The notes beneath the pieces were generated by a model. That model searched no databases. It was given only the letters and a program-made list of their open reading frames with translations, and was not told where the DNA came from. Of a stretch of 64,000 nucleotides of DNA, positions 37,017 through 46,792 are shown one piece after another (positions within the stretch are counted from its first letter, which is position 1; every line of letters begins with the position of its first letter). The position numbers were made by a program, and so were the translations under genes. Origin of the DNA: Roseomonas mucosa (GTDB lineage Bacteria; Pseudomonadota; Alphaproteobacteria; Acetobacterales; Acetobacteraceae); contig CAMDWG010000001.1 of assembly GCA_945878375.1 (NCBI GenBank), positions 372,001 to 436,000 of the forward strand. The letters are read 5' to 3'.

Positions 37017-37748
37017 TCAGTCCCGCGCGGCCTCCAGCGCCGCTGCCGGATCGACGCGGCCGTCATACAGCGCGCGGCCCAGGATCGCCCCCGCAATGCC
37101 GGCGCCCGCGGCGCGCAGCGCGACGATATCCCCGACCGCGGCCAGCCCGCCCGAGGCGATGACGGGGATCGGCACGGCGCGGGCCAGTTCCGCCGTCAGC
37201 TCGACATTCGAACCGGTGAGCATCCCGTCGCGGGCGATGTCGGTGAAGACGATCGCCGCCGCTCCGGCATCGGCGAAGCGCCGCGCGAGGTCGAGCGCGG
37301 TGACATCGCTGGTCTTGGCCCAGCCCTCCGTCGCAACATAGCCGTCCCGCGCATCGAGGCCGAGGGCGACCCGGCCGGGAAAGGCCTTGCAGGCGGCGCG
37401 GGCGAAGGCCGGGTCCTTCACCGCGGCGGAACCCAGGATGATCCGCGCGACGCCCGCGTCCAGCCAGGCCTCGGCGGTGGCCATGTCGCGGATGCCGCCG
37501 CCAAGCTGCACCGGCAGGCCCGGCACGGCGGCGAGAATGCCGCGCACCGCATCGGCATTGGCGGGGCGGCCGGCGAAGGCGCCGTCGAGATCGACCACAT
37601 GCACCCAGCCGAAGCCGGCGGCCTTGAAGCCAGCGGCCTGCGCGGCGGGGTCGGAGGAATAGACCGTCGCCTGGTCCATCTCCCCGCGCTTCAGGCGCAC
37701 GACCTGCCCGGCCTTGAGATCGATGGCGGGATAGAGGGTGAATGCCAT
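37017..37748 (-). CDS. hisA: phosphoribosylformimino-5-aminoimidazole carboxamide ribotide isomerase HisA
   Basis: This 243-residue TIM barrel catalyses the fourth step of histidine synthesis. Catalytic Asp is in [15 protein letters not shown] and the second in [12 protein letters not shown]. Phosphate-binding loops are QLGGGIRD and VIASGGLA. It is last in the hisB-to-hisA run; hisF, often next, is absent here. Confidence 0.96.
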   Translation of the reverse strand: MAFTLYPAIDLKAGQVVRLKRGEMDQATVYSSDPAAQAAGFKAAGFGWVHVVDLDGAFAGRPANADAVRGILAAVPGLPVQLGGGIRDMATAEAWLDAGVARIILGSAAVKDPAFARAACKAFPGRVALGLDARDGYVATEGWAKTSDVTALDLARRFADAGAAAIVFTDIARDGMLTGSNVELTAELARAVPIPVIASGGLAAVGDIVALRAAGAGIAGAILGRALYDGRVDPAAALEAARD

Positions 37749-37756
37749 GGCGCGGC

Positions 37757-38341
37757 TCAGGCCCCGTTGATCAACGCGCCCGTGGCGCGGCCACGGCCGG
37801 GCTCGAGCAGCTTGTAGTAGAAATGCCCCGCCACCGTCCGCCCATCGACACGGGCATAGGCCGGGTGCGTACCCCAGCGGACATAGCCCAGATCCTCGAA
37901 CAGCTTGATGGCGATGGACTGGGTTTCCCGCACGTCGAGGTTCAGGACCCGGAAACCCATCGACGCCGCCTGTTCCTCGACCCGGGCCACCAGCCGCCGC
38001 GCCAGGCCGAAGCCGCGCGCATAGGGGGCGATATAGGCGTGGGTCAGTTGCGCGGCGAAGGCCTGCGCTTCGTTGTTGCGGGGCGGGCGGACCAGCTGCG
38101 CGCTGCCCACCACCACGCCATCCAGGCGCGCGAGCAGGAGCACGCGGTCCGGCACCAGCAGCACGCCGCGGAAATGCCGCGCCAGCACTGCGCGATCCTG
38201 GCTGCCCACCCAGCCGAAGCCGCCGCCTTCGATGATCGCGGCGTTGGTGGCCTCGCACAGATCCTCGAGGTCATGATCGGACAGCGACTGGGCGATCTCG
38301 ACCGCGAGGCTGTGGGTGATGGCGCGTCCTGGCTTGCTCAT
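37757..38341 (-). CDS. GNAT-family N-acetyltransferase inside the his operon
   Basis: This 194-residue protein has the GNAT core: [19 protein letters not shown], then [27 protein letters not shown] (acetyl-CoA loop region) and [24 protein letters not shown]. The start at 38341 overlaps the hisH stop by four bases (ATGA) and hisA begins eight bases after its stop. It is therefore tightly embedded in the histidine operon, but no role in that pathway is known to me. Confidence 0.85.
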   Translation of the reverse strand: MSKPGRAITHSLAVEIAQSLSDHDLEDLCEATNAAIIEGGGFGWVGSQDRAVLARHFRGVLLVPDRVLLLARLDGVVVGSAQLVRPPRNNEAQAFAAQLTHAYIAPYARGFGLARRLVARVEEQAASMGFRVLNLDVRETQSIAIKLFEDLGYVRWGTHPAYARVDGRTVAGHFYYKLLEPGRGRATGALINGA

Positions 38342-38991
38342 GGCCGCCACGCCAGGAAATTGGCGAGGATGCGAAGGCCGAGGCGGTCCGACTTCTCGGC
38401 GTGGAACTGGGTGCCGGCCAGGTTGTCGCGCCCGACGATGGCCGCGACCGGCCCGCCATAGTCGGTCGCCGCCAGAAGCTGGTCCGCACGCCCGCCCGAA
38501 AGCGCGTAGGAATGGACGAAATAGGCGTGCCCGCCCTCCGCCACGCCTGCGAGCAGCGGATGCGCGGGCGCGGTCAGGCGCAGCGCGTTCCAGCCCATCT
38601 GGGGCAGCGGCAGCGCCTGGCCAGCCTCATCGCGCGGGTCCATCGGGGCGATATCGCCGGCGATCCAGCCGAGGCCCTGGGTCGTGCCGTGTTCCAGGCC
38701 GCGCTCCGCCATCAGCTGCATGCCGACGCAGATGCCAAGGAAGGGCCGGCCCTTCGCGATGACTTCCTGGGTCAGCGCCTCCACCATGCCGGGCAGCGCA
38801 TCCAGCCCCCGCCGGCAGGCGGCGAAGGCACCCTGGCCGGGCAGGATGATCCGATCCGCGTCGCGGAGGTCCTCGGCCTGGGTGGTGACGGCGATGGTCG
38901 CGGCCACCCCTTCCTCCCCCGCCACGCGTTCCAGCGCGCGACGGACGGAGGCAAGGTTGCCCGAGCCGGGATCGATGACGGCGATCTTCAA
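38338..38991 (-). CDS. hisH: imidazole glycerol phosphate synthase subunit HisH, TTG start
   Basis: This 217-residue glutamine amidotransferase supplies ammonia to HisF. The nucleophile Cys is in GICVGMQLM, and the His-Glu pair is in [10 protein letters not shown]. The canonical N-terminus [15 protein letters not shown] is preceded only by TTG at 38991; no ATG or GTG lies nearby in frame, so a TTG start is needed. It begins ten bases after the DUF2628 stop. The usual DYGSGN reads DPGSGN. Confidence 0.93.
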   Translation of the reverse strand: MKIAVIDPGSGNLASVRRALERVAGEEGVAATIAVTTQAEDLRDADRIILPGQGAFAACRRGLDALPGMVEALTQEVIAKGRPFLGICVGMQLMAERGLEHGTTQGLGWIAGDIAPMDPRDEAGQALPLPQMGWNALRLTAPAHPLLAGVAEGGHAYFVHSYALSGGRADQLLAATDYGGPVAAIVGRDNLAGTQFHAEKSDRLGLRILANFLAWRP

Positions 38992-39001
38992 GGCAGGCGG
39001 C

Positions 39002-39406
39002 TCACGGCAGCGCCTTGACCAGGTCGGGGCGCTGCTGCGCCAGGCGGAACCAGGCGAGGTCCTGGTCCGGCGCGGCGACCACGCCGAGTTCCGCCAGCCC
39101 CTTGCGTTCCATCCGGGCGCGCAGCCGGTCACGGCCCTCGAAGCCCGCGAGGAGGTGCAGCGCGAAGACGATGACGGAGGCTGCGGGTTCCGGCGCCAGC
39201 AGGCCAAGGGCGACGACCAGGGCGAGCATCGCCAGCCCCTCGGCCCAGAGGCGGTGGGCCAGGAACCAGAAGGGGCCGAACAGCACCGCCCAAAGGCTGA
39301 ATCCGTCGCGCAGCAGGATGGGCGCGCGGCCCTTGGGCTCCGGCCAGCCCTCCGGCCCCGGCTTCACCGGCTGCGGCGGGTCGCCATGCACGGTGTAGAA
39401 GCGCAT
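39002..39406 (-). CDS. DUF2628 membrane protein
   Basis: This 134-residue protein has the DUF2628 arrangement: [19 protein letters not shown], then one or two hydrophobic segments ([31 protein letters not shown]) and a cytoplasmic tail. It sits between hisB and hisH with a gap of one base to hisB. This placement recurs in alphaproteobacterial his operons as I recall them. The function is unknown. Confidence 0.85.
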   Translation of the reverse strand: MRFYTVHGDPPQPVKPGPEGWPEPKGRAPILLRDGFSLWAVLFGPFWFLAHRLWAEGLAMLALVVALGLLAPEPAASVIVFALHLLAGFEGRDRLRARMERKGLAELGVVAAPDQDLAWFRLAQQRPDLVKALP

Positions 39407-39407
39407 G

Positions 39408-40001
39408 TCAGAGGCTGCCCTTGGTGGACGGCACGGCCCCCGCGGCGCGGGGATCGGCCTCGGCGGCCATCCGCAGCGCCCGCGCGACGGCCTTGAAGCA
39501 GGCCTCCGCCACGTGGTGGGCGTTGGTGCCGGCCTTCAGCGTGACATGCAGGGTGATGCCGGCGTTGAAGGCGAGCGCGCGGAAGAATTCCTCGACCAGC
39601 TCGGTGTCGAAGCTGCCGATCTTCGGGCGGGCGAAGGGCACCGACCAGGCCAGGAAGGGGCGGCCGGAGATGTCGATCGCGGCTTCCGCCAGCGCTTCGT
39701 CCATCGGCAGCAGGGCGGCGCCGTAGCGCCGGATGCCGCGCTTGTCGCCCAGCGCGGCCCGGATCGCCTGGCCGATGACGATGCCGACATCCTCCACCGT
39801 GTGGTGGTCGTCGATATGCAGGTCGCCCTTCGCCTGGACCGTCAGGTCGATCAGGGCGTGGCGGGCCAGCGCGGTCAGCATGTGGTCGAAGAAGCCGACG
39901 CCGGTCGCGACCTCGGCCCGCCCGGACCCGTCGAGGTCGAGCGTCACGCGGATATCGGTCTCGGAGGTGGTGCGCGCGATGTCGGCGCGTCGGGCGGTCA
40001 T
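39408..40001 (-). CDS. hisB: imidazoleglycerol-phosphate dehydratase HisB
   Basis: This 197-residue enzyme carries the metal-binding repeats [15 protein letters not shown] and [14 protein letters not shown], then [14 protein letters not shown] in the second half. It catalyses the seventh step of histidine synthesis. The ATG at 40001 gives the normal monofunctional length. It is divergent from hslV. Confidence 0.97.
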   Translation of the reverse strand: MTARRADIARTTSETDIRVTLDLDGSGRAEVATGVGFFDHMLTALARHALIDLTVQAKGDLHIDDHHTVEDVGIVIGQAIRAALGDKRGIRRYGAALLPMDEALAEAAIDISGRPFLAWSVPFARPKIGSFDTELVEEFFRALAFNAGITLHVTLKAGTNAHHVAEACFKAVARALRMAAEADPRAAGAVPSTKGSL

Positions 40002-40143
40002 GGTTCTGCGCGTCCCGGTAGCGGCTGCCTGAGCGGCCCCTTTACGCCCCAGGGACCGGCTTGGCGAGGGGGCGGGGCCGGGTGCTCGCGGGGCTGTGGG
40101 GGGACGCATTGCCGAGCGGGGCGGCGGCGGCCATCTATGGGAG

Positions 40144-40704
40144 ATGAACACGGCCCCCCCCGATTTCGCCGGCTGGCACGGCACCACGATCCTCTGTGTC
40201 CGGAAGGACGGGCGCGTCGCCATGGCGGGCGATGGGCAGGTCTCGCTCGGGCAGACGGTGGTGAAGGGCAATGCCCGCAAGATCCGCCGGATCGCCCAGG
40301 GCAAGGTCCTGGCCGGCTTCGCCGGTGCCACCGCCGACGCCTTCACCCTGCTGGAGCGGCTGGAGGCGAAGCTGGAACGCTTCCCCGACCAGCTGGAACG
40401 CGCTTGCGTAGAACTGGCCAAGGATTGGCGCACCGACCGCTACCTGCGGCGGCTGGAAGCGCTGCTGGCGGTGGCGGATGGCAAGCGGTCCCTGCTGCTG
40501 ACCGGCCAGGGCGATGTGCTGGAACCGGAGGATGCCGTGATCGGCATCGGATCGGGCGGCAACTACGCGCTGGCCGCGGCGCGCGCGCTGCTGTCGGTGC
40601 CGGGCCTGGAAGCGGAGGATATCTGCCGGCGCTCGATGAAGATCGCGGCGGATATCTGCGTCTACACCAACGGCAACTTCATCCTCGAAAGCCTGGAATC
40701 GTGA
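40144..40704 (+). CDS. hslV: ATP-dependent protease subunit HslV
   Basis: This 186-residue peptidase has [25 protein letters not shown]; the catalytic N-terminal Thr is Thr14, exposed after removal of a 13-residue propeptide. [11 protein letters not shown] and [16 protein letters not shown] are also typical. The start MNTAPP at 40144 is the last plausible ATG before the Thr. The stop overlaps the hslU start by four bases (GTGA). Confidence 0.96.
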   Translation: MNTAPPDFAGWHGTTILCVRKDGRVAMAGDGQVSLGQTVVKGNARKIRRIAQGKVLAGFAGATADAFTLLERLEAKLERFPDQLERACVELAKDWRTDRYLRRLEALLAVADGKRSLLLTGQGDVLEPEDAVIGIGSGGNYALAAARALLSVPGLEAEDICRRSMKIAADICVYTNGNFILESLES

Positions 40705-42026
40705 GCGAAGCGGTGAACCTGTCGCCTAGGGAAATCGTCTCGGAGCTCGACCGCCACATCGTCGGCCAGCAGGACGCCAAGCGCGCGGTGGCGATCGCGC
40801 TGCGGAACCGCTGGCGCCGGCAACAACTCCCCCCCGGCCTGCGGGAAGAAGTGGTGCCGAAGAACATCCTGATGATCGGCCCGACCGGCTGCGGCAAGAC
40901 CGAGATCGCGCGGCGGCTCGCCAAGCTCGCCAACGCGCCCTTCCTGAAGATCGAGGCGACCAAATTCACCGAGGTCGGCTATGTCGGCCGCGACGTGGAC
41001 AGCATCGTGCGCGACCTGGTCGAGGCCTCCATCACCCAGGCCCGCGACCATGCGCGGAAGAACGTCCAGGCCAAGGCGGAACTGGCCGCCGAGGAACGGC
41101 TGGTCTCCGCGCTGGTGGGCGAAGGCGCATCCGGCGAGACCCGGATGAAGTTCCGCCGCATGCTGCGCGAAGGCAGCCTGGAATCGCGGGAGATCGAGGT
41201 GCAGGTGTCTGATGCTGGCGGCGGCATGCCGATCGGCATGATGGACCTGCCGGGCGCCCAGGGCCTTCAGATGCAGCAGATGCAGGACATGCTCGGCAAG
41301 ATGTTCGGCGGCAGGACGAAGCCGCGGAAGATGTCGGTGGCGGAAGCCCGCATCGCGCTGGTGAAGGAAGAAGCGGACAAGCTGCTGGACCAGGACCAGC
41401 TGACGCGGGACGCCATCGCGAATGCCGAGAACAACGGCATCGTCTTCATCGACGAGATCGACAAGGTCTGCGCCCGCACCGGAGAAGGCGGCGCGCGGGG
41501 CGGCGACGTGTCGCGCGAAGGCGTGCAGCGCGACCTGCTGCCGCTGATCGAGGGCACGACCGTCGCCACCAAGCACGGGCCGGTGAAGACGGACCACATC
41601 CTGTTCATCGCCTCCGGCGCCTTCCACATGGCCAAGCCGTCCGACCTGCTCCCCGAATTGCAGGGCCGCCTGCCGATCCGGGTGGAGCTGAAGGCGCTGA
41701 CGCGGGAGGATTTCCGCCGCATCCTGACGGAGCCGGAGCATTCGCTGGTCAAGCAATACATCGCGCTGCTGGGGACGGAAAACGTCGCGCTGACCGTCAC
41801 CGACGACGCGGTGGACGCGCTGGCGGAACTCGCCGCCGAGATCAACGCGACGGTCGAGAATATCGGCGCCCGCCGCCTGGCCACCGTGATGGAACGGCTG
41901 CTGGACGAGATCAGCTTCACCGCGAGCGATCGGGGCGGGGAGACGATCACGGTGGACGGCGCCATGGTCCGCGGCCGTGTCGCGCCACTGGCGGCCAGCG
42001 CGGATCTGAGCCGGTTCATTCTGTGA
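40701..42026 (+). CDS. hslU: HslU ATPase
   Basis: This 441-residue AAA+ unfoldase starts at GTG 40701 (another in-frame GTG is at 40713). Walker A is GPTGCGKTE, Walker [10 protein letters not shown], and the arginine-finger/sensor region follows ([28 protein letters not shown]). The C-terminal LSRFIL tail inserts into HslV to open it. The middle I-domain (about 110-240) is Met/Gln-rich (QMQQMQDML). Confidence 0.97.
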   Translation: MSEAVNLSPREIVSELDRHIVGQQDAKRAVAIALRNRWRRQQLPPGLREEVVPKNILMIGPTGCGKTEIARRLAKLANAPFLKIEATKFTEVGYVGRDVDSIVRDLVEASITQARDHARKNVQAKAELAAEERLVSALVGEGASGETRMKFRRMLREGSLESREIEVQVSDAGGGMPIGMMDLPGAQGLQMQQMQDMLGKMFGGRTKPRKMSVAEARIALVKEEADKLLDQDQLTRDAIANAENNGIVFIDEIDKVCARTGEGGARGGDVSREGVQRDLLPLIEGTTVATKHGPVKTDHILFIASGAFHMAKPSDLLPELQGRLPIRVELKALTREDFRRILTEPEHSLVKQYIALLGTENVALTVTDDAVDALAELAAEINATVENIGARRLATVMERLLDEISFTASDRGGETITVDGAMVRGRVAPLAASADLSRFIL

Positions 42027-42035
42027 TCACGGATG

Positions 42036-42083
42036 TGGACACGGCGGGGCGGCGGGCGTTATAACCTCCGTGGAAACGGAGGT
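42036..42083 (+). promoter_or_regulatory. promoter and palindromic operator of the toxin-antitoxin operon
   Basis: A -35 hexamer TGGACA (42036-42041), an 18-base spacer and a -10 TATAAC (42060-42065) form a strong sigma-70-type promoter. Overlapping its 3' end is a palindrome with 7-bp arms, ACCTCCG (42064-42070) and CGGAGGT (42077-42083). The right arm contains the GGAGG ribosome-binding site of the antitoxin. Antitoxin binding here would autoregulate the operon, and the RNA hairpin could mask the ribosome site. Confidence 0.65.
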
Positions 42084-42089
42084 GCCGCC

Positions 42090-42314
42090 ATGGCCACGCT
42101 GAAGCTGCGCGCGATCGGCAATTCGGTGGGCGTGGTCCTGCCGAAGGAATTGCTCGCGAAGCTCGACCTCGCGGAGGGGGATACGGTGCACGTGGTGGAA
42201 AGCCCGGACGGGCTTCGCCTGACGCGCTCGGATCCCGACCTCCAGCGGCAGATGGAGGTGGCGCGAGAGGTCATGCGCCGCCGTCGCGCCGTGCTGCGCG
42301 AATTGGCGAAGTAG
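42090..42314 (+). CDS. AbrB/MazE-type antitoxin
   Basis: This 74-residue protein has a swapped-hairpin DNA-binding domain: LKLRAIGNSVGVVLPKELLAKLDLAEGDTV, typical of AbrB/MazE antitoxins. A C-terminal basic helix follows (REVMRRRRAVLREL). The ATG at 42090 has GGAGG seven bases upstream. The Doc toxin gene follows after eight bases. It should neutralise the toxin and repress the promoter through the palindrome. Confidence 0.88.
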   Translation: MATLKLRAIGNSVGVVLPKELLAKLDLAEGDTVHVVESPDGLRLTRSDPDLQRQMEVAREVMRRRRAVLRELAK

Positions 42315-42322
42315 CCGCACCG

Positions 42323-42709
42323 ATGCCAGAGCCGGAATGGGTCGGCGTCGAGACCGCGCTCGCCATCCATGAGGAACAGATCGGCGAGCATGGCGGCGGC
42401 GAGGGGGTGCGGGATCGCGGCCTGCTCGAAAGCGCGATGGCCCGGCCACGCAACGCCTGGGGCTATGGCGTCACGGATCTCTGCGTGCTGGCGGCGGCGC
42501 TCGGGCACGGGATCGCGCGCAACCATCCCTTCGTGGATGGCAACAAGCGCACCGCCTTCGTCGTGGTGGAAACCTTCCTGATCCTGAACGGGGCAGAGCT
42601 TGGCGCATCCGATGCCGAAAGCGTCGTCGCGATGCTCGACCTCGCCGCCGGGGAGATGACGGAAGACGAATTCGCGGATTGGCTGCGCGCCCATACGGCG
42701 CAACGCTGA
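42323..42709 (+). CDS. doc: Doc-family (Fic fold) toxin
   Basis: This 128-residue protein carries the Fic/Doc active-site motif HPFVDGNKR at 68-76, in which His68 and Asp72 would act in nucleotidyl or phosphoryl transfer. The N-terminus (EWVGVETALAIHEEQI; GVRDRGLLESAMARP) is also typical of death-on-curing proteins. Doc of phage P1 phosphorylates EF-Tu. Its classical antitoxin is Phd; here the partner is AbrB-like. Confidence 0.93.
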   Translation: MPEPEWVGVETALAIHEEQIGEHGGGEGVRDRGLLESAMARPRNAWGYGVTDLCVLAAALGHGIARNHPFVDGNKRTAFVVVETFLILNGAELGASDAESVVAMLDLAAGEMTEDEFADWLRAHTAQR

Positions 42710-42744
42710 AGCCCGCCGCACCCCGCACCATATCCGGCAGAGCC

Positions 42745-43563
42745 ATGTCCCTCTCGACCCACCTCGCCCCCGGTGCCCTGCCCGATGCCGCCCGTGCCGA
42801 GCTCGCGCGCGCGGTCGCGCGGCTTGAGGATGTATCGCTCGCCGCGCGGCTTGCAGGTGCCATCGGCACGCCGGTGGAGGCGCTGAAGGCGCGGCTGCCG
42901 GGGGCCGTGCAGGGCATGCTGGACGGCGCGGTGCGCCGCGCGCTGTCGACGGCGATGGAGGCCGCGCTGAAATCGGAACCGGCGCGCAAGCCGGCGGCGA
43001 TCTCCTCCTCCTGGTTCCATCGCGGCATGGCGGCGGCCTCTGGCGCGGCGGGCGGGGCCTTCGGGCTGCCGGGGACGTTGGTGGAACTGCCGGTCTCGAC
43101 CACGCTGCTGCTGCGCCAGGTCGCCGCCATCGCCGCCGAGCAGGGCGAGGACCTGGCCCAGCCGGAGACAGCGGCGGAATGCCTGAAGGTCTTCGCCCTC
43201 GGCGGCCGCGATTCGCGCGACGACGCGGCCGAGAGCGGCTATTTCGCCGTCCGCGTCGCCTTGGCTGAGGCGCTGAAGGGCGCGGTCGGCAAGGGGCTGG
43301 TGGGCACCATGCTGCCCGGCTTCCTGGGCGCCATCGCGGCGCGGTTCGGCGGGCCCGTCGCGCTGAAGCTCTCGGCGCAGGCGGCGCCGCTGATCGGCGC
43401 GGCGGCCGGCGCGGCGGTGAACATCGCCTTCCTTGAGCATTTCCGGGGCATCGCGGAAGGCCATTTCACCGTCCGCCGCCTGGAACGCGAGCACGGCAAG
43501 GACCCGGTCCGCGCCGCCTATGAGGCGATCCAGGCCAGCCGCGACGCGCGCTTCAATGGATGA
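42745..43563 (+). CDS. EcsC family protein
   Basis: This 272-residue protein matches the EcsC family: helical N-terminus, GGAFGLPGTLVELPVSTTLLLRQVAAIAAEQGEDL, ECLKVFALGG, and a hydrophobic C-terminal part (GAIAARFGGPVALKLSAQAAPLIGAAAGAAVNIAFLEHF). Its role is not known; the family name comes from a Bacillus secretion operon. It begins 35 bases after the toxin gene. Confidence 0.85.
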   Translation: MSLSTHLAPGALPDAARAELARAVARLEDVSLAARLAGAIGTPVEALKARLPGAVQGMLDGAVRRALSTAMEAALKSEPARKPAAISSSWFHRGMAAASGAAGGAFGLPGTLVELPVSTTLLLRQVAAIAAEQGEDLAQPETAAECLKVFALGGRDSRDDAAESGYFAVRVALAEALKGAVGKGLVGTMLPGFLGAIAARFGGPVALKLSAQAAPLIGAAAGAAVNIAFLEHFRGIAEGHFTVRRLEREHGKDPVRAAYEAIQASRDARFNG

Positions 43564-43610
43564 TGCCCTCAGTCGCCGGGCCCCTGGCAGCAGCGCCGCC
43601 AGCCAGACCG

Positions 43611-43664
43611 CTTGGCTACGCCGCACTTGCGGCGGCGGCCATTCGGCCGCTCGCCTGGCTTCGC
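43611..43664. repeat. palindromic repeat related to 14196-14241
   Basis: The gap between the convergent EcsC and YdcF genes holds CTTGGCTACGCCGCAC, then GCGGCGG and ATTCGGCCG inverted segments. The order and core match 14196-14241 with a few substitutions and single-base gaps. It looks like a second copy of a REP-type family. Confidence 0.6.
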
Positions 43665-43676
43665 CGGTCGCATGGA

Positions 43677-44207
43677 TCAACCTATTTGGCAGTTGGTTGA
43701 CCACGCGCGCAGCCGCGCCCACAGCATCAGCACGGCATCATAGGGCAGCGCCGGAACCTCCCGCAGGCGCCAGCGCCAGCGCGTGAGGCTGGCGCGCGCC
43801 GCGGGGCCGGGCGGCGGCGGCACAGCGCGGGCGGGACGCCCCGCGATCCGGAACAGCAGCCGCGTGCGCGGCAGGTGATAGGCCTGCGTCGCCACCCGGA
43901 GCGGCCCCGAATCCCCCCGCAGCAAAGCCAGGCAAGCCAGGACGGAGGAAAAGGTGTCGGTCCCGGTCGGCTCCTGAAGGATTCGCGCCTCCGGCACGCC
44001 GGCCTCGTGCAGCAGCCGCGCCATCACCGCGCTTTCCGCCGGCCCGTGCCGACCCACCGCGCCAGTCGGGACATAGAGCGGCGGGACGGGCTGCGCCTCG
44101 CCCCAGGCCAGCGCGGCGGCGACACGCTCGGCCAGCGCGTGGCTCGGCGTGCCATCTGGCCGGACGGCGGCGCCCATGATCACGACGATAGGACGGTCGG
44201 TCTGCAC
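43677..44207 (-). CDS. YdcF family (DUF218) protein
   Basis: This 176-residue protein has the DUF218/YdcF motifs: [61 protein letters not shown] and [15 protein letters not shown]. The fold binds nucleotide-like ligands; some members act in envelope carbohydrate metabolism. There is no clear signal peptide. Confidence 0.85.
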   Translation of the reverse strand: MQTDRPIVVIMGAAVRPDGTPSHALAERVAAALAWGEAQPVPPLYVPTGAVGRHGPAESAVMARLLHEAGVPEARILQEPTGTDTFSSVLACLALLRGDSGPLRVATQAYHLPRTRLLFRIAGRPARAVPPPPGPAARASLTRWRWRLREVPALPYDAVLMLWARLRAWSTNCQIG

Positions 44208-44308
44208 CGCGCCCCGCTACCCGGAAGCACGGGCGGGGGGAAGCGCATCTGGCGGGATCGGGTGCGGCATGCGATGCACGTGATCGACCTCAAGAGGAGA
44301 CGCACCGG

Positions 44309-44653
44309 ATGCCGCTGCAGATGAACGATATCGTCGTGGGCGAAGGCCTGATGGCGCTGGCCGGCAAGCCGGTGACGGTGCACTACACCGGCTGGCTGTT
44401 CGACGCCTCCGCGCCGGAGACCAAGGGGCGGAAGTTCGACAGCTCCCGCGACCGTGGCGAGCCCTTCGGCTTCCCGCTCGGCGCCGGCCATGTGATCCAG
44501 GGCTGGGATCGCGGCGTGGCGGGGATGAAGGTCGGCGGTCAGCGCCGCCTGACCATCCCGCCCGAGATGGGCTATGGCGCGCGCGGCGCCGGCGGCGTGA
44601 TCCCGCCCAACGCAACGCTGGTCTTCGATGTGGAGCTGCTGTCGGTCGGCTGA
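44309..44653 (+). CDS. FKBP-type peptidyl-prolyl isomerase
   Basis: This 114-residue single-domain isomerase has the FKBP core: [57 protein letters not shown], then [23 protein letters not shown]. It lacks a signal peptide, so is presumably cytoplasmic. AAGAGGAGA lies upstream of the ATG. Its TGATG stop/start junction couples it to the GAF gene. Confidence 0.95.
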   Translation: MPLQMNDIVVGEGLMALAGKPVTVHYTGWLFDASAPETKGRKFDSSRDRGEPFGFPLGAGHVIQGWDRGVAGMKVGGQRRLTIPPEMGYGARGAGGVIPPNATLVFDVELLSVG

Positions 44654-45246
44654 TGACCGCCGCCCTCACCATGCTGGCCGAGGCCGGCGCGGCGGCGCTC
44701 GACCCCGCCGGGCCGGAGGAGGCGCTGCACGCCCTGGCGCGCGGCTGCCAGGCGGCGCTCGGCGACCATGACGCGCATCTTCGCCCGGGGGCGCTGAAGG
44801 AAGGGGAGCGGGACTACCGCATCTCCGGCTGCTTCATGGTCACCCCCGATGCGCGCTGGCACATGCTGGTGGGCAATGTCGGCTTTCCGCCCGACCAGCG
44901 CCGCCTGATGATCCCGATCGAGGGCGGGCATCCCGGCCGCGTCATGCGGTCGGGCCAGCCGCTGCTGCTGGCGAATACCGATGACGATACGGGGTTCCGG
45001 CAATACCTGAAGACCTCCCGCATGGGGTCCTCGGCCTATGCGCCGATGATCTGGCGGGGGCGGTTCATCGGGCAGATCGTGATGGCGGCGCAGGCGCGCT
45101 GGACCTATGCCGAGGCGGATCTGGCGGCGCTCGTCGTTGCGTCCCGCATCGCCGCGGCGGTCTGGATCGCGCAGGGCGGGCCTGATTGGCTGGCAGCCAA
45201 TGCGGATCCGCCGGACGCCTACCGGGTGAAGCCGGAAGGCGTATAG
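44653..45246 (+). CDS. GAF-domain protein
   Basis: This 197-residue protein is one GAF-like domain: FMVTPDARWHMLVGNVGFPP, IPIEGGHPGRVMRSGQPLLLANTDDD, SSAYAPMIWRGRFIGQIVMAAQARWTYAEADL. It binds an unknown small ligand. It has no fused output domain. The start overlaps the FKBP stop by one base. Confidence 0.8.
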   Translation: MTAALTMLAEAGAAALDPAGPEEALHALARGCQAALGDHDAHLRPGALKEGERDYRISGCFMVTPDARWHMLVGNVGFPPDQRRLMIPIEGGHPGRVMRSGQPLLLANTDDDTGFRQYLKTSRMGSSAYAPMIWRGRFIGQIVMAAQARWTYAEADLAALVVASRIAAAVWIAQGGPDWLAANADPPDAYRVKPEGV

Positions 45247-45250
45247 GCAG

Positions 45251-45282
45251 CGCCCCTGCCCCGCCGCAGCGGGACAGGGGCG
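45251..45282. terminator. bidirectional hairpin between convergent genes
   Basis: An 8-bp outer stem (45251-45258 with 45275-45282) and a 5-bp inner stem (CCCGC/GCGGG) lie between the GAF gene and lpdA. There is no long T-run on either side, but the position fits a shared terminator. Confidence 0.6.
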
Positions 45283-45288
45283 AACCGT

Positions 45289-46680
45289 TCAGATGTGGAT
45301 GGGTCGGCCATCCACCGCCAGCGCCGCTTCCTTCACCGCCTCGTTCAGCGAGGGATGCGCGTGGCAGGTGCGCGCGACATCCTCGGCGCTCGCGCCGAAT
45401 TCCATGGCGATGGCGATCTCGGCGATCAGCGTGCCGGCATCCGGGCCGATCATGTGGGCGCCGAGCACGCGGTCCGTGTCCTTGTCGGCCAGGATCTTCA
45501 CGAAGCCGTCCATCTCGCCCATCGCGCGGGCGCGGCCATTCGCCATGAAGGGGAATTTGCCGACCTTGTAGGCCTGCCCGCGGGCCTTGAGCTGTTCCTC
45601 GGTCTCGCCGATGCTCGCCACCTCGGGCCACGTATAGACGACGCCCGGGATCGCGCCGTAATTCACATGGCCATGCTGGCCGGCCAGCTGTTCGGCCAGG
45701 GCGACGCCTTCCTCCTCGGCCTTGTGGGCCAGCATCGGGCCGGCGATCACATCGCCGATCGCCCAGATGCCGGGCACATTCGTCGCGAAATGGCCGTCGG
45801 TCTTCACCCGCCCGCGCTCATCCAGCGCGACGCCGACCTCCGCGAGGCCCAGGCTTTCGGTGTAGGCGCGGCGCCCGATGGCGAGCAGCACGACATCGGC
45901 CTTCAACTGTTCCGCCGCGCCGCCGGCAGCGGGTTCCAGCGTCAGCGTGACGCCGTCCTTGCCCTTGGTCGCGCCCGTGACCTTGGTCTTGAGCTTGAAC
46001 GTCATCCCCTGCTTGCCGAGGATTTTCTGGAAGGCCGCGCCCACCTCGTTGTCCATGCTGGGCACGAGGCGGTCGAGGAATTCCACCACCGTCACCCCCG
46101 CGCCCAGGCGCCGCCAGACGCTGCCGAGCTCAAGCCCGATATAGCCGCCGCCGATCACCACCAGATGCCCCGGCACCTTCTGCAATTCGAGCCCGCCGGT
46201 GGAGGTGACGATCTGCGTCTCATCCACCTCGACACCCGGCAGGGGGATGCTTTCGGAGCCAGTGGCGATGACGATGTGCTTCGCGTCGTAGGTGGCATCG
46301 CCAACGGTGACCTTGCCGGGCGCGACCACCCGGCCGGCGCCCTTCAGCCAGGTCACCTTGTTCTTCTTGAACAGGAATTCGATGCCCTTGACGTTGGCGC
46401 CCACGACCTCGCCCTTCCGGGCCTGCATGCGCGCGAGGTCGAGGGAGACGGCGCCGACATTCACGCCATGCTCGGCCAGCTTGTGCGTCGCCTCGTGGAA
46501 ATGTTCCGAGGATTGCAGCAGCGCCTTCGACGGGATGCAGCCCACATTCAGGCAGGTGCCGCCGAGCGTCGCCCGCTTCTCGACGCAGGCGACCTTCATG
46601 CCGAGCTGCGCCGCGCGGATCGCGCAGACATAGCCGCCGGGACCGGCGCCGATGACGATCACGTCGAAGCTGTCAGCCAT
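45289..46680 (-). CDS. lpdA: dihydrolipoyl dehydrogenase
   Basis: This 463-residue flavoprotein has FAD site [19 protein letters not shown], redox disulfide [16 protein letters not shown] site [16 protein letters not shown] and catalytic [13 protein letters not shown]. It is the E3 component of 2-oxoacid dehydrogenase complexes. No other component lies nearby. The start at 46680 matches the family N-terminus; AGGAcc lies eight bases upstream. Confidence 0.96.
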   Translation of the reverse strand: MADSFDVIVIGAGPGGYVCAIRAAQLGMKVACVEKRATLGGTCLNVGCIPSKALLQSSEHFHEATHKLAEHGVNVGAVSLDLARMQARKGEVVGANVKGIEFLFKKNKVTWLKGAGRVVAPGKVTVGDATYDAKHIVIATGSESIPLPGVEVDETQIVTSTGGLELQKVPGHLVVIGGGYIGLELGSVWRRLGAGVTVVEFLDRLVPSMDNEVGAAFQKILGKQGMTFKLKTKVTGATKGKDGVTLTLEPAAGGAAEQLKADVVLLAIGRRAYTESLGLAEVGVALDERGRVKTDGHFATNVPGIWAIGDVIAGPMLAHKAEEEGVALAEQLAGQHGHVNYGAIPGVVYTWPEVASIGETEEQLKARGQAYKVGKFPFMANGRARAMGEMDGFVKILADKDTDRVLGAHMIGPDAGTLIAEIAIAMEFGASAEDVARTCHAHPSLNEAVKEAALAVDGRPIHI

Positions 46681-46792
46681 GATAAGGGGTCCTGCCTTCC
46701 TTCTTGCGCCGGACCATACGCGGCGCGGCGAAGGCGTCAAACCGTCCAAGTTCCGCAAGCGCGATCAAGGGGGATTGGGGCAGAGTTCGGGG

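Noticed and set aside
40100-40143. Possible heat-shock (sigma-32) promoter before hslV, with CCATCTAT
   Set aside because: Only a partial -10 match is seen, it abuts the start codon, and no convincing -35 is at the right spacing.
42679-42744. A longer EcsC-family protein starting inside the toxin gene
   Set aside because: It would overlap the Doc coding end by about 30 bases, while MSLSTHL at 42745 gives a normal family N-terminus.
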